Counted from the stretch's first letter, positions 1 through 4,713 are shown. The stretch: DNA of 6,020 bases from Sandaracinaceae bacterium (GCA_017881145.1 JADGRG010000415.1:1-6020); one strand, 5' to 3'. Numbers and translations: made by a program. Notes: generated by a model not told the origin, from the sequence alone.

Positions 1-35
1 GGCTATCAGCCACGCACAAATCGCCAGAGCAGCGC

Positions 36-65
36 AGCCGCTCGCCCGAGGACATCGGGTTGGCT
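36..65. repeat. Imperfect hairpin beyond the 3' end of the first lipoprotein gene
   Basis: CCCGA (45-49) pairs with TCGGG (55-59) around a 5-nt loop. An outer AGCC (36-39) can pair with GGCT (62-65) across a small internal loop. It lies about 35 nt past the stop of the minus-strand lipoprotein gene, so it could help end that transcript. No T-run follows on the minus strand, so a classic intrinsic terminator is not supported. Positions 1-99 otherwise hold no gene that I can support. Confidence 0.25.
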
Positions 66-99
66 CTCGCCGCTTCACGCCTTCAGGTCACTCGCAGAC

Positions 100-447
100 T
101 CAGCCACCGGTGCCTGAGGTGCCCGCCCCTGCGGTAGCGGTGCTCAAACACGCGGTGGTGTCGAACATGCCGTTGGCCACGCTGCAGAGCAGCGTCCCAC
201 CAGTGTTCTGGAGCTTCATGCAGGTCTGGGTGGGGTCCGCTACAGGGCAGGACTGCTTGCCCGCGTTGCCAGGGCCACAGTCGCAGCTTTCGCCCTTATC
301 GATGACGCCATTGCCGCAAAGGCTCACCACGCCGGTGCCAGTGCCGACCGCAGCATCTGCTGACAGCACCGCACCGCCCTGGGCGCACGAGACCGTAAGG
401 GCGGAAAGTATCACTGCGACTAGAAGGAATGGGCGCCAGGTGGTCAT
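100..447 (-). CDS. Small Cys-rich putative lipoprotein (myxobacterial CGNG-type repeat)
   Basis: A 115-residue exported protein of unknown function. Residues 1-20 form a signal peptide: a basic start (MTTWRPF), a hydrophobic core and a lipobox-like LTVSC with Cys21 as the probable lipidated residue. This lipobox is weaker than the consensus, because Val-Ser precede the Cys. Residues 44-58 read CGNGVIDKGESCDCG. That matches the Cys-rich CGNGxxDxGExCD motif abundant in Myxococcota surface proteins (DUF4215/TIGR02232-like), where single or repeated copies sit in secreted proteins. Later Cys residues (67, 76, 88, 100) could form disulfides. The C-terminus is a Gly/Thr/Ala-rich tail. The ATG at 447 has a GGAG ribosome-binding site 8 nt upstream (456-459 on the plus strand), which supports this start. 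The gene diverges from the larger Cys-rich lipoprotein gene to the right. The role is not known; a surface-anchored binding or structural protein is a guess. Confidence 0.72.
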   Translation of the reverse strand: MTTWRPFLLVAVILSALTVSCAQGGAVLSADAAVGTGTGVVSLCGNGVIDKGESCDCGPGNAGKQSCPVADPTQTCMKLQNTGGTLLCSVANGMFDTTACLSTATAGAGTSGTGG

Positions 448-455
448 ATTTCGTA

Positions 456-459
456 CTCC
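456..459 (-). promoter_or_regulatory. Ribosome binding site of the 115-aa lipoprotein gene
   Basis: On the minus strand GGAG lies 8 nt before the ATG at 447. It fixes the start of the short lipoprotein reading frame. Confidence 0.55.
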
Positions 460-503
460 AAAATCAGCCTAACGTATCCAGACGTCGTTCGCCACTGGCC
501 GCC

Positions 504-527
504 GGACCCGGAATTGTCGCCGGGCCC
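504..527. repeat. GC-rich inverted repeat in the divergent lipoprotein intergenic region
   Basis: GGACCCGG (504-511) faces CCGGGCCC (520-527) across an 8-nt AT-rich loop, with one A-C mismatch in the 8-bp stem. It lies in the 245-bp gap (448-692) between two divergent lipoprotein genes, 57 bp upstream of the left gene's start. It could be an operator or a leader hairpin. No T-run follows, so it is not a clear terminator. Confidence 0.3.
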
Positions 528-600
528 TCGCCAACTGCGTTGATCTCGTACAATCTAGAGCACAGCCTGCGCAAGTCCACAAGACGGGTCCCGAGACCAT

Positions 601-623
601 TGCTTGGCCCTCGCGACCAAGCA
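601..623. repeat. Inverted repeat TGCTTGG / CCAAGCA upstream of the Cys-rich lipoprotein gene
   Basis: TGCTTGG (601-607) and CCAAGCA (617-623) are perfect reverse complements separated by 9 nt. The element ends 69 nt before the ATG at 693, where a repressor or activator site, or a leader hairpin, would be expected. No regulator can be named. I see no gene in the rest of 448-692: an open frame runs through it, but the encoded residues look like noise ahead of a clear signal peptide. Confidence 0.3.
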
Positions 624-692
624 TCGGAGTGGGCCCTGGCACGGCGCTGCGTTACGCTCTCACGACCAAATCACGCGCCAGCCAAGTCCTCG

Positions 693-1136
693 ATGAAACC
701 AACCCACGCCACTAGAGTGCTTGTGCTACTGCTCGGCGCGTTGCTCGGCAGCTGCGGCGTGCTGGTCGATCCGGAATCGCTCGTCATCAAGTGCCAGACG
801 CAGGGCGGCATCGATCCGTGTGGGGGGGCGGCTACGCATCTGCATTGCGTCGCCAACGTGTGTCGAGCCTGCGCCCCGCACGCCGTCGAGATTTGCGGTG
901 ACCACATCGACAACGATTGCAACGGCAAGATCGACGACGCGGCCACTTGCATGCAGGCCCAGAGCTGCGTGCAAGCGGCTTGTGCCGACGGATGGCACTG
1001 CGACACGCGCTCGGGCAGGTGCGTGCTTGCAGCCGACGGCGGCGTGCTTGTCGCCGACGGCGGCGTGCAGAACGGGACCGCCGATGCTGGAACTGGTGGC
1101 TGCCGCTCGGATGCAGAGTGCGCGCTGGGGTTCTGA
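693..1136 (+). CDS. Cys-rich lipoprotein with MopE-like motif, N-terminal part ending at an in-frame TGA
   Basis: A 147-residue product if translation ends at the TGA. Residues 1-20 are a clear lipoprotein signal: MKPTHATR, a Leu-rich core, then LLGSC with Cys21 lipidated. This rules out the open frame upstream back to 429 as coding. The segment CGDHIDNDCNGKIDD matches the 'putative metal-binding motif' of MopE-type proteins, common in Myxococcota extracellular proteins. It sits among many paired cysteines. A flexible linker of repeated ADGGV follows, and then a new Cys module begins (CRSDAECALGF) and is cut by the TGA at 1134-1136. The frame stays open and keeps the same Cys-rich character down to 1805, so this is probably the front part of one ~370-residue protein. 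No good ribosome-binding site is visible before the ATG. The protein is expected on the outer membrane or cell surface; metal or ligand binding is an inference from the motif. Confidence 0.68.
   Translation: MKPTHATRVLVLLLGALLGSCGVLVDPESLVIKCQTQGGIDPCGGAATHLHCVANVCRACAPHAVEICGDHIDNDCNGKIDDAATCMQAQSCVQAACADGWHCDTRSGRCVLAADGGVLVADGGVQNGTADAGTGGCRSDAECALGF
1021..1068 (+). repeat. 21-bp tandem repeat coding the ADGGV linker
   Basis: A 21-bp unit is present about 2.3 times, at 1021-1041, 1042-1062 and the start of a third at 1063. The first two copies differ at two bases only. Each unit codes seven residues (GVLxADG), forming a Gly/Asp/Ala linker between the MopE-like module and the next Cys module. 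The period is a multiple of 3, so copy-number change would keep the reading frame. Confidence 0.6.
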
Positions 1137-1229
1137 CTCAAGCCGGGCGACCTTGGTCTGCAATTCAAGCTGTCGGCCAGCCGCTGCGCGACAGCGTGCT
1201 GCGCGGACAGCGACTGCGGTGCAGGCTCC

Positions 1230-1805
1230 TTGTGCGTGAACGGGACCTCGGGTGCTCGTGTCTGTGTGCCGATCGACAGCAAGTCGGGGCAGCCCAAGAA
1301 AGCTGGCGCAACCTGCGCTCGCGCGGCCGAGTGCGCTTCGGGCATCTGCTCGCGCAACACCTGCCACGCGCGTTGCACGGCAGAGAGCGCTTGCGGCAGC
1401 GAGAGCTGCGTGCTCAGCGGAACGCTGACCGGCTCGTCGCAGTTGTTCATCTGCGTCAGCACCGCTGGACGCGGAGCAGGCGGAGATCCTTGCACCGCGT
1501 TCGACCCGAGGGCCTGTAAGTCCGGCTGGTGCTTGGGCGCTGTCGGGACTTGCGCCACGCCCTGTGGCACGAGCGCAGATTGTGGCGGCAGCAACGTCTG
1601 CGCCCTGTCGACGCTTCCACTTCCAGCGCTCGTGCCCGACGCGACCCCTTCGCTGGCGGGCATTTGTCAGCCTGAAGGAACCGTCGGCGACAAGCTCTGC
1701 TGCACCAGCGCGCAATGCACTAGCGGCCAGGTCTGTAAGCCGAAGTTGAGCGCGGGCCCCGCTGGTGTGGACAGCGCCGTCAGCATGGTGTGCCAGGCTC
1801 CCTAG
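1230..1805 (+). CDS. Cys-rich distal part of the interrupted lipoprotein gene
   Basis: This is in the same frame as the upstream lipoprotein part. The frame is open from 1137; position 1230 is only a TTG that could formally start translation (191 residues), and no ribosome-binding site supports it. Residues coded from 1137 onward, including CATACCADSDCGAGSLC, already show the repeating C-x(n)-DxDC-G-x-x-C pattern. The pattern recurs downstream as CAAxAECASGIC, CGTSADCGGSNVC and CTSAQCTSGQVC. Such Cys modules are typical of myxobacterial secreted proteins, where they likely form disulfide-stabilised surface domains. There is no signal peptide here, which argues that this part is exported only as the C-terminus of the upstream lipoprotein. 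Either the gene is nonsense-broken, the TGA is a sequencing error, or the TGA is read through. It ends with TAG at 1803-1805, 53 nt before the next gene's preferred start. Confidence 0.5.
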   Translation: MCVNGTSGARVCVPIDSKSGQPKKAGATCARAAECASGICSRNTCHARCTAESACGSESCVLSGTLTGSSQLFICVSTAGRGAGGDPCTAFDPRACKSGWCLGAVGTCATPCGTSADCGGSNVCALSTLPLPALVPDATPSLAGICQPEGTVGDKLCCTSAQCTSGQVCKPKLSAGPAGVDSAVSMVCQAP

Positions 1806-1858
1806 GTCGCAAGAAGCTACGTCGTTGTCGGTGCCGCGAGGCACGCCGCTTCCAGAAC

Positions 1859-2392
1859 ATGCAGCTCAGTATTTCCATCTGGCTCGCGCTCTTCGTCGCG
1901 TTCGTTCCGTCGCAAGCGAGACACGTCAGCCGCATGGTCATGGAGACGCACGAGGATGCGTGCACAGGCCTCAATGCCGCCGAATGCTGTGCGCAAACGC
2001 TCGATCTAGCCGGGTTTCGCGCGACCGGAGATCAGCTCCCCAAAGGTGCCAAGAACCCCGTCCGCTTCTCCTGCTCAAACGAGGCGAAGAACGTTCCGGT
2101 CACCGCGTGTAGGAGCATCGCCATGGCACGCGGTATCTCGGCGAGTGAGGTGAGCGCGTTGTGCGTTCCCGAGACGCTAGAGAAGCGTTGCAGCGGGGAT
2201 GCCCGGTGCAGCGCTTGCGTCGCAGAGCTCGAAAAGCTTCGCTTCAAAGCTAGCTACCGCGCTTGCTACGCGGTCACGTTCGTAAGCGCAAGACCTGGCG
2301 ACGCCGCGAAGGTGATCATCCTCCACGCGGCAACGCCCGACGCGGCGGGTAGCGGCGTCGAAGTCCGCAAGCGCCGCACCGTCGTGCAGTGA
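1859..2392 (+). CDS. Secreted Cys-rich protein of unknown function
   Basis: I do not recognise this 177-residue protein. It starts with a hydrophobic stretch (residues 1-20, MQLSISIWLALFVAFVPSQA) that looks like a signal peptide with SQA as a possible cleavage site, although its first residues carry no basic charge. A GTG at 1790 in the same frame would add 23 residues rich in Arg/Lys and overlap the preceding gene by 16 nt. Neither start has a strong ribosome-binding site, and I prefer the ATG. The mature part has ten cysteines, including a CC pair near residues 43-44 and a CSGDARCSAC cluster. An even number is consistent with five disulfides outside the cytoplasm. The central 'ACRSIAMARGISASEVSALC' region looks helical. 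The C-terminal segment is basic (VRKRRTVVQ). It follows the Cys-rich lipoprotein gene on the same strand and may be cotranscribed with it. Confidence 0.6.
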   Translation: MQLSISIWLALFVAFVPSQARHVSRMVMETHEDACTGLNAAECCAQTLDLAGFRATGDQLPKGAKNPVRFSCSNEAKNVPVTACRSIAMARGISASEVSALCVPETLEKRCSGDARCSACVAELEKLRFKASYRACYAVTFVSARPGDAAKVIILHAATPDAAGSGVEVRKRRTVVQ

Positions 2393-2418
2393 GAGCTGCC
2401 GAGCGCTTTCCGCTCTCA
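2390..2418. terminator. Candidate bidirectional terminator hairpin between convergent genes
   Basis: TGAGAGC (2390-2396) and GCTCTCA (2412-2418) are perfect 7-nt reverse complements. An alternative inner hairpin, GAGCG-ctttc-CGCTC (2401-2415), can also form. The arms contain the stop codon of the plus-strand Cys-rich gene (2390-2392) and that of the minus-strand hydrolase (2416-2418). The position between convergent genes suggests shared 3'-end formation. There is no clear T-tract on either side, so termination efficiency is uncertain. Confidence 0.4.
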
Positions 2419-3321
2419 GGCGTCCGGCGCAAGGGTTCGCGGCTTGCGTGGCACCGAATGTTCCCAGTCCGAGAGCAACGCACGTAGCGCGGCGATGAAG
2501 GCCAGCGGTTGGTCGAGAATCAGGTGGTGATGCGCTTGTGGGATCTCCACCAGCGGTGCGTTGCGATCGAGGAGATCGTACATGTATTCGCCGGTCTCGG
2601 CTGGCACCACCACGCTCAGCTCGCCGCGCATCAGCGCGATCCGGCAGCGCGTGCTCGCCAAGTAGTCCGACATCAGATCGGTCCCCATGCGGACGAACAC
2701 CTTGGGATCGAACTTCCAGGTGAACCCGCCCTCGACTTCACGCAGGGAATGCTCGGCGATGTACTCGAGGATGAAGGGGTTGTCGCAGGGCTGCCCAGGG
2801 ACAAGACGGAAGTGGCGCTTGGCAGTGTCGCGATCGGGATAGACCTTGGGGTTGCGGAACTCTTGACCACGTCGTGCGCTGTCGCTCTCCGGATCTGGCT
2901 TGCGCACCGGCGCATCGACGATGATCGCGCCCGCCAACTTCTCGCCGTAGATCGAGGCCGCGACGATGCTGACCAGGCCTCCCATGCTGTGGCCGACGAT
3001 CACGGGTGGGCCAGGAAATCCGGCGTCTTCGATCACCGCTAGGATCTCGTCGATCCAGATGCGTCGCGGGTAGACCTCGCGGCGGCCGCTATCGCCGTGG
3101 CCGCTCAGATCGAGCGCGACGACCGAGTAGCGGTTGATCAGCAGCGGTGCCAGGAAGCTCCACCAGTGCGCGTGGGCCGCGCCGCCGTGGACGAGCAAGA
3201 GCCCCGGCAGCCGCATGTCGCCCCACTTCAGATAGTGAATCGGACAGCCTTGCACGTCGATGACGTGCTCGGTTGGCAGCGTCGCAATCGCTTCCGAAAA
3301 CCAGCGGGGTGCGTCGGTCAT
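2416..3321 (-). CDS. Alpha/beta-fold hydrolase
   Basis: A 301-residue cytoplasmic enzyme of the alpha/beta hydrolase superfamily; no signal peptide is visible. The order of motifs is classic. HGG at residues 45-47 forms the oxyanion-hole region after beta-3. DLSGHGDSG (71-79) follows beta-4. The nucleophile elbow GHSMGG (110-115) has Ser112 as catalytic nucleophile. RGELS near 232-236 offers Glu234 as a candidate acid. AHHHLILDQP (263-272) carries the catalytic His, one of His264-266. A cap segment of about 60-80 residues lies between the elbow and the late strands. The length is usual for the family. The substrate (an ester, epoxide, haloacid or C-C bond) cannot be told from the sequence. 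The ATG at 3321 begins just before the conserved N-terminal strand, with no strong ribosome-binding site. An inverted repeat CGTAAA/TTTACG sits directly upstream. The gene is divergent from the PilZ gene and no metabolic neighbours suggest a pathway. Confidence 0.88.
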   Translation of the reverse strand: MTDAPRWFSEAIATLPTEHVIDVQGCPIHYLKWGDMRLPGLLLVHGGAAHAHWWSFLAPLLINRYSVVALDLSGHGDSGRREVYPRRIWIDEILAVIEDAGFPGPPVIVGHSMGGLVSIVAASIYGEKLAGAIIVDAPVRKPDPESDSARRGQEFRNPKVYPDRDTAKRHFRLVPGQPCDNPFILEYIAEHSLREVEGGFTWKFDPKVFVRMGTDLMSDYLASTRCRIALMRGELSVVVPAETGEYMYDLLDRNAPLVEIPQAHHHLILDQPLAFIAALRALLSDWEHSVPRKPRTLAPDA

Positions 3322-3324
3322 GGT

Positions 3325-3340
3325 CGTAAAGAGTTTTACG
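3325..3340. promoter_or_regulatory. Inverted repeat CGTAAA-gagt-TTTACG before the hydrolase start
   Basis: This is a perfect 6-bp stem with a 4-nt loop, 3 nt from the hydrolase ATG on the minus strand. In the mRNA it would occupy the place of the ribosome-binding site, so it could mask initiation. In DNA it could be an operator. Confidence 0.35.
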
Positions 3341-3372
3341 CCAAGAGGCGCCAGGTCAGCACGCCACTTATT

Positions 3373-3382
3373 TTGGCGCCAA
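3373..3382. promoter_or_regulatory. Palindrome TTGGCGCCAA in the hydrolase/pilZ divergent promoter region
   Basis: A perfect 10-bp palindrome. Its GGCGCC core recurs at 3347-3352, 28 bp away, and CGCCAAG is present at 3339-3345 and 3377-3383. The palindrome overlaps the putative -35 of the PilZ gene. It may be a regulator site acting on one or both divergent genes. Confidence 0.35.
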
Positions 3383-3400
3383 GGTAGGTCGATGTAGCAT
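3373..3400 (+). promoter_or_regulatory. Putative promoter of the PilZ gene
   Basis: TTGGCG (3373-3378) and TAGCAT (3395-3400) are separated by 16 bp. Each matches 4 of 6 bases of the sigma-70 consensus. Transcription would start near 3407, about 23 nt before the start codon, which leaves room for the GAGGAG ribosome-binding site. Confidence 0.3.
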
Positions 3401-3416
3401 GAAATGACTCAAAGCC

Positions 3417-3422
3417 GAGGAG
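3417..3422 (+). promoter_or_regulatory. Strong ribosome binding site of the PilZ gene
   Basis: GAGGAG lies 7 nt before the ATG at 3430. It is among the best Shine-Dalgarno matches in the window and fixes the start codon. Confidence 0.7.
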
Positions 3423-3429
3423 ACGAAGC

Positions 3430-3942
3430 ATGCTGCAGAGCTCATTTCATCGCCGTGCCGTGCGTCGTGCCGTCCGAACGAGTTGTCAGGCCGTGAGCAC
3501 GGCGGAGTTTCAACTGCTCGGCGAGCGCGTGCTCGACGTGTCGCCGCGAGGCTTGCTGGTGGCGTGTGACGGAGCCGCGAAGATCGGCGACGTCGTCGTG
3601 GTCAGCTTCAAGGCACCGGGCGTGGATGCTCCCTGGCTAGATGCCGAAGCGGTCATCGCCCGCGTCATCGAAGGACTTCGGCCGGGTGATCCCGGCTATT
3701 GCATTGGCTTGGACTTCACTTACTTCGAGAAGACTTCGCGAGACGAGCTTCTGACTCGTCTCGCGGGTTTCCCTCCACCTGTGCCGCAGCGCCGGGTGCG
3801 CACTCCGAATGAGCGTCGTGCTGAACCGCCGCGGCCTGCTGCCGTGCTGGTGCACCAGGTGGTCACGCTCTGGGACGAGCCGGTGTTTCCGCTCCTGCAC
3901 ATCAAGCGCATTCCTTCTCCGCGAGGAGCCTTCGCGGCCTGA
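3430..3942 (+). CDS. PilZ-domain protein, predicted cyclic-di-GMP receptor
   Basis: A 170-residue single-domain protein. Both halves of the PilZ ligand signature are present. The Arg-rich N-terminal strand RRAVRRAVR (residues 8-16) supplies RxxxR, and DVSPRG (36-41) supplies D/NxSxxG. The latter is followed by a beta-rich core to about residue 95, including GLDFTYF. In known PilZ proteins these residues wrap around a c-di-GMP dimer, so binding is likely. After about residue 112 comes a Pro/Arg-rich tail (FPPPVPQRR..ERRAEPPRP) that looks disordered, ending in a short hydrophobic segment (LWDEPVFPLLHIKR). That tail may be a partner-docking region, which is an inference. There is no catalytic domain, signal peptide or membrane segment, so it is a cytoplasmic effector. 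In relatives, stand-alone PilZ proteins act in motility, polysaccharide or developmental control. It lies upstream of lexA on the same strand, but lexA has its own operator 14 nt after this stop, so cotranscription is not required. Confidence 0.85.
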   Translation: MLQSSFHRRAVRRAVRTSCQAVSTAEFQLLGERVLDVSPRGLLVACDGAAKIGDVVVVSFKAPGVDAPWLDAEAVIARVIEGLRPGDPGYCIGLDFTYFEKTSRDELLTRLAGFPPPVPQRRVRTPNERRAEPPRPAAVLVHQVVTLWDEPVFPLLHIKRIPSPRGAFAA

Positions 3943-3944
3943 AG

Positions 3945-3973
3945 TTGGCGGGATTGCATACCAGACATATGTC
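3945..3973 (+). promoter_or_regulatory. Putative lexA promoter
   Basis: TTGGCG (3945-3950) and TATGTC (3968-3973) are 17 bp apart. The -35 matches 4 of 6 consensus bases and the -10 keeps only TAT. Transcription would start near 3980, giving a leader of about 14 nt before the ATG at 3994. The 24-bp palindrome covers the -10, as expected for repression by LexA. Confidence 0.35.
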
Positions 3974-3980
3974 TGGTATG
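3957..3980. promoter_or_regulatory. Perfect 24-bp palindrome, predicted LexA operator (SOS box)
   Basis: The half-site CATACCAGACAT (3957-3968) is followed without a spacer by its exact reverse complement, ATGTCTGGTATG (3969-3980). It ends 13 nt before the preferred lexA start, in the autoregulatory position where LexA sites are normally found, and overlaps the likely promoter. It does not match the E. coli box (CTGT-N8-ACAG), the Bacillus box (GAAC-N4-GTTC) or the alphaproteobacterial direct repeat. The LexA HTH here is correspondingly divergent. No other long perfect palindrome occurs near the imu genes, which fits one operator controlling the whole cassette. Confidence 0.78.
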
Positions 3981-3993
3981 AGTGAGTCCTGCC

Positions 3994-4713
3994 ATGCCCC
4001 GTACTCCTGCCGGCCAGACTCGAGAGAGCGTTTATCGCTTCGTGCGTGGTCGGCTCCTGCAAGGGCAGCCACCGACGCTTCGCGAGATTCAAGAAGCCTT
4101 TGGGTTTCGGGCGGTCGAGACAGCGCGTGAGCACCTTACGGGCTTGGTCAGCGAAGGCAAGCTCGAGCACGACAAAGGTCGCTCGCGCAGCTATCGGCTA
4201 CCGAGTCACCTGCCAAACCACTTACCAAACCACTTACCAAACCACGCGATCCGTGCAGCCACCACGCTGCTGGTGCCTTTGCTGGGAAGGGTGCAGGCCG
4301 GTGCGCTCACCACGGCGGTCGAGCAGCTGGAAGCCTGGGTGCCCGTGCAGGCGCGAGGGCGAGGGAGCAGCGCCGATGAGCTCTTCGCGCTGCGGGTGCG
4401 CGGACTGAGCATGCAGGGCGCCGGCATCTTGCCGGGCGACATCGTGATCGTGCGCAAGCAGTCCACTGCGAGCACGGGCGACATCGTCGTGGCGCTCGTC
4501 GACGACGAGGCCACCGTCAAGCGTCTGCATAAAGGTCCGCCAGGTTCACAAGGTCCGAATAGGCGCATCGAGTTGCATCCAGAGAACCCCGAATTCCAAG
4601 TCATCGTGTGCGCGGCCGATCAAGTCACGCTGCTCGGCAAAGTGATCGAAGTGCGGCGTCATCTGGAAGCGCCGTTCGAATCGTTCGACTCGTTCGATGA
4701 GTCGCCGGAGTAG
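3994..4713 (+). CDS. lexA: LexA-type SOS repressor controlling the imu cassette
   Basis: A 239-residue LexA family repressor (E. coli LexA has 202). The N-terminal winged HTH (residues 8-69) has the LexA order: an opening helix (RESVYRFVRGRL), PPTLREIQEAFGF, a recognition helix AVETAREHLTGLVSEG, and a wing ending in RSRSYRL. A hinge with three LPNH repeats (72-84) follows. The peptidase domain has the Ala102-Gly103 cleavage bond (GRVQAG), the nucleophile Ser139 (GLSMQGAGILPGD) and the general base Lys176 (ATVKRL). The Ser-Lys spacing of 37 equals that of E. coli LexA. RecA-ssDNA filaments should therefore trigger self-cleavage. The C-terminus is an unusual FESFDSFDESPE tail. A GTG at 3982 would add four residues; I prefer the ATG at 3994 because it has GAGTGAG about 7 nt upstream and gives the usual LexA N-terminus. 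It sits 8 nt before imuA and is probably autoregulated through the palindrome at 3957-3980. It may be a second, cassette-specific LexA rather than the global one. Confidence 0.92.
   Translation: MPRTPAGQTRESVYRFVRGRLLQGQPPTLREIQEAFGFRAVETAREHLTGLVSEGKLEHDKGRSRSYRLPSHLPNHLPNHLPNHAIRAATTLLVPLLGRVQAGALTTAVEQLEAWVPVQARGRGSSADELFALRVRGLSMQGAGILPGDIVIVRKQSTASTGDIVVALVDDEATVKRLHKGPPGSQGPNRRIELHPENPEFQVIVCAADQVTLLGKVIEVRRHLEAPFESFDSFDESPE
4207..4245 (+). repeat. 12-bp tandem repeat in the LexA hinge
   Basis: Three 12-bp units start at 4207, 4219 and 4231, followed by a partial CAC. The last two units, CACTTACCAAAC, are identical; the first differs at two positions. They code HLPN-HLPN-HLPN-H. Since 12 is a multiple of 3, slippage would lengthen or shorten the linker between the DNA-binding and cleavage domains without a frameshift. 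Confidence 0.8.
4674..4700 (+). repeat. 9-bp tandem repeat in the LexA C-terminal tail
   Basis: GTTCGAATC, GTTCGACTC and GTTCGATGA follow each other at 4674, 4683 and 4692. They code part of FESFDSFDE at the very end of LexA. The GTTCGA core is invariant. It may be a slippage-derived extension beyond the normal end of the peptidase domain. Confidence 0.6.

Noticed and set aside
1..99. Possible tail of another gene at the left edge
   Set aside because: All three plus frames stay open for most of this stretch but none gives a recognisable sequence; too short to support a call.
429..692. 88-residue N-terminal extension of the Cys-rich lipoprotein
   Set aside because: It has no recognisable content and ends just before a complete lipoprotein signal peptide at 693, which would not work internally.
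1230..1232. TTG as an independent start of the distal Cys-rich part
   Set aside because: No ribosome-binding site or signal peptide, and the Cys pattern already begins upstream in the same frame.
671..1844. Long minus-strand open frames of 330 and 372 codons opposite the Cys-rich lipoprotein gene
   Set aside because: Low-complexity Ala/Arg/Ser-rich translations without domains; they are antisense shadows of a high-GC coding region with a clear lipoprotein on the plus strand.
2509..3042. 177-codon plus-strand open frame opposite the hydrolase
   Set aside because: The minus strand carries all alpha/beta hydrolase motifs in order; the plus frame has no such signal.
3982..3984. GTG as the lexA start
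   Set aside because: It adds only four residues ahead of the ATG at 3994, sits directly against the operator and has a poorer ribosome-binding site; it cannot be fully excluded.
3637..4170. Minus-strand open frame across the PilZ end, operator and lexA start
   Set aside because: It would span a palindromic operator and two well-supported plus-strand genes, and its translation shows no domain.
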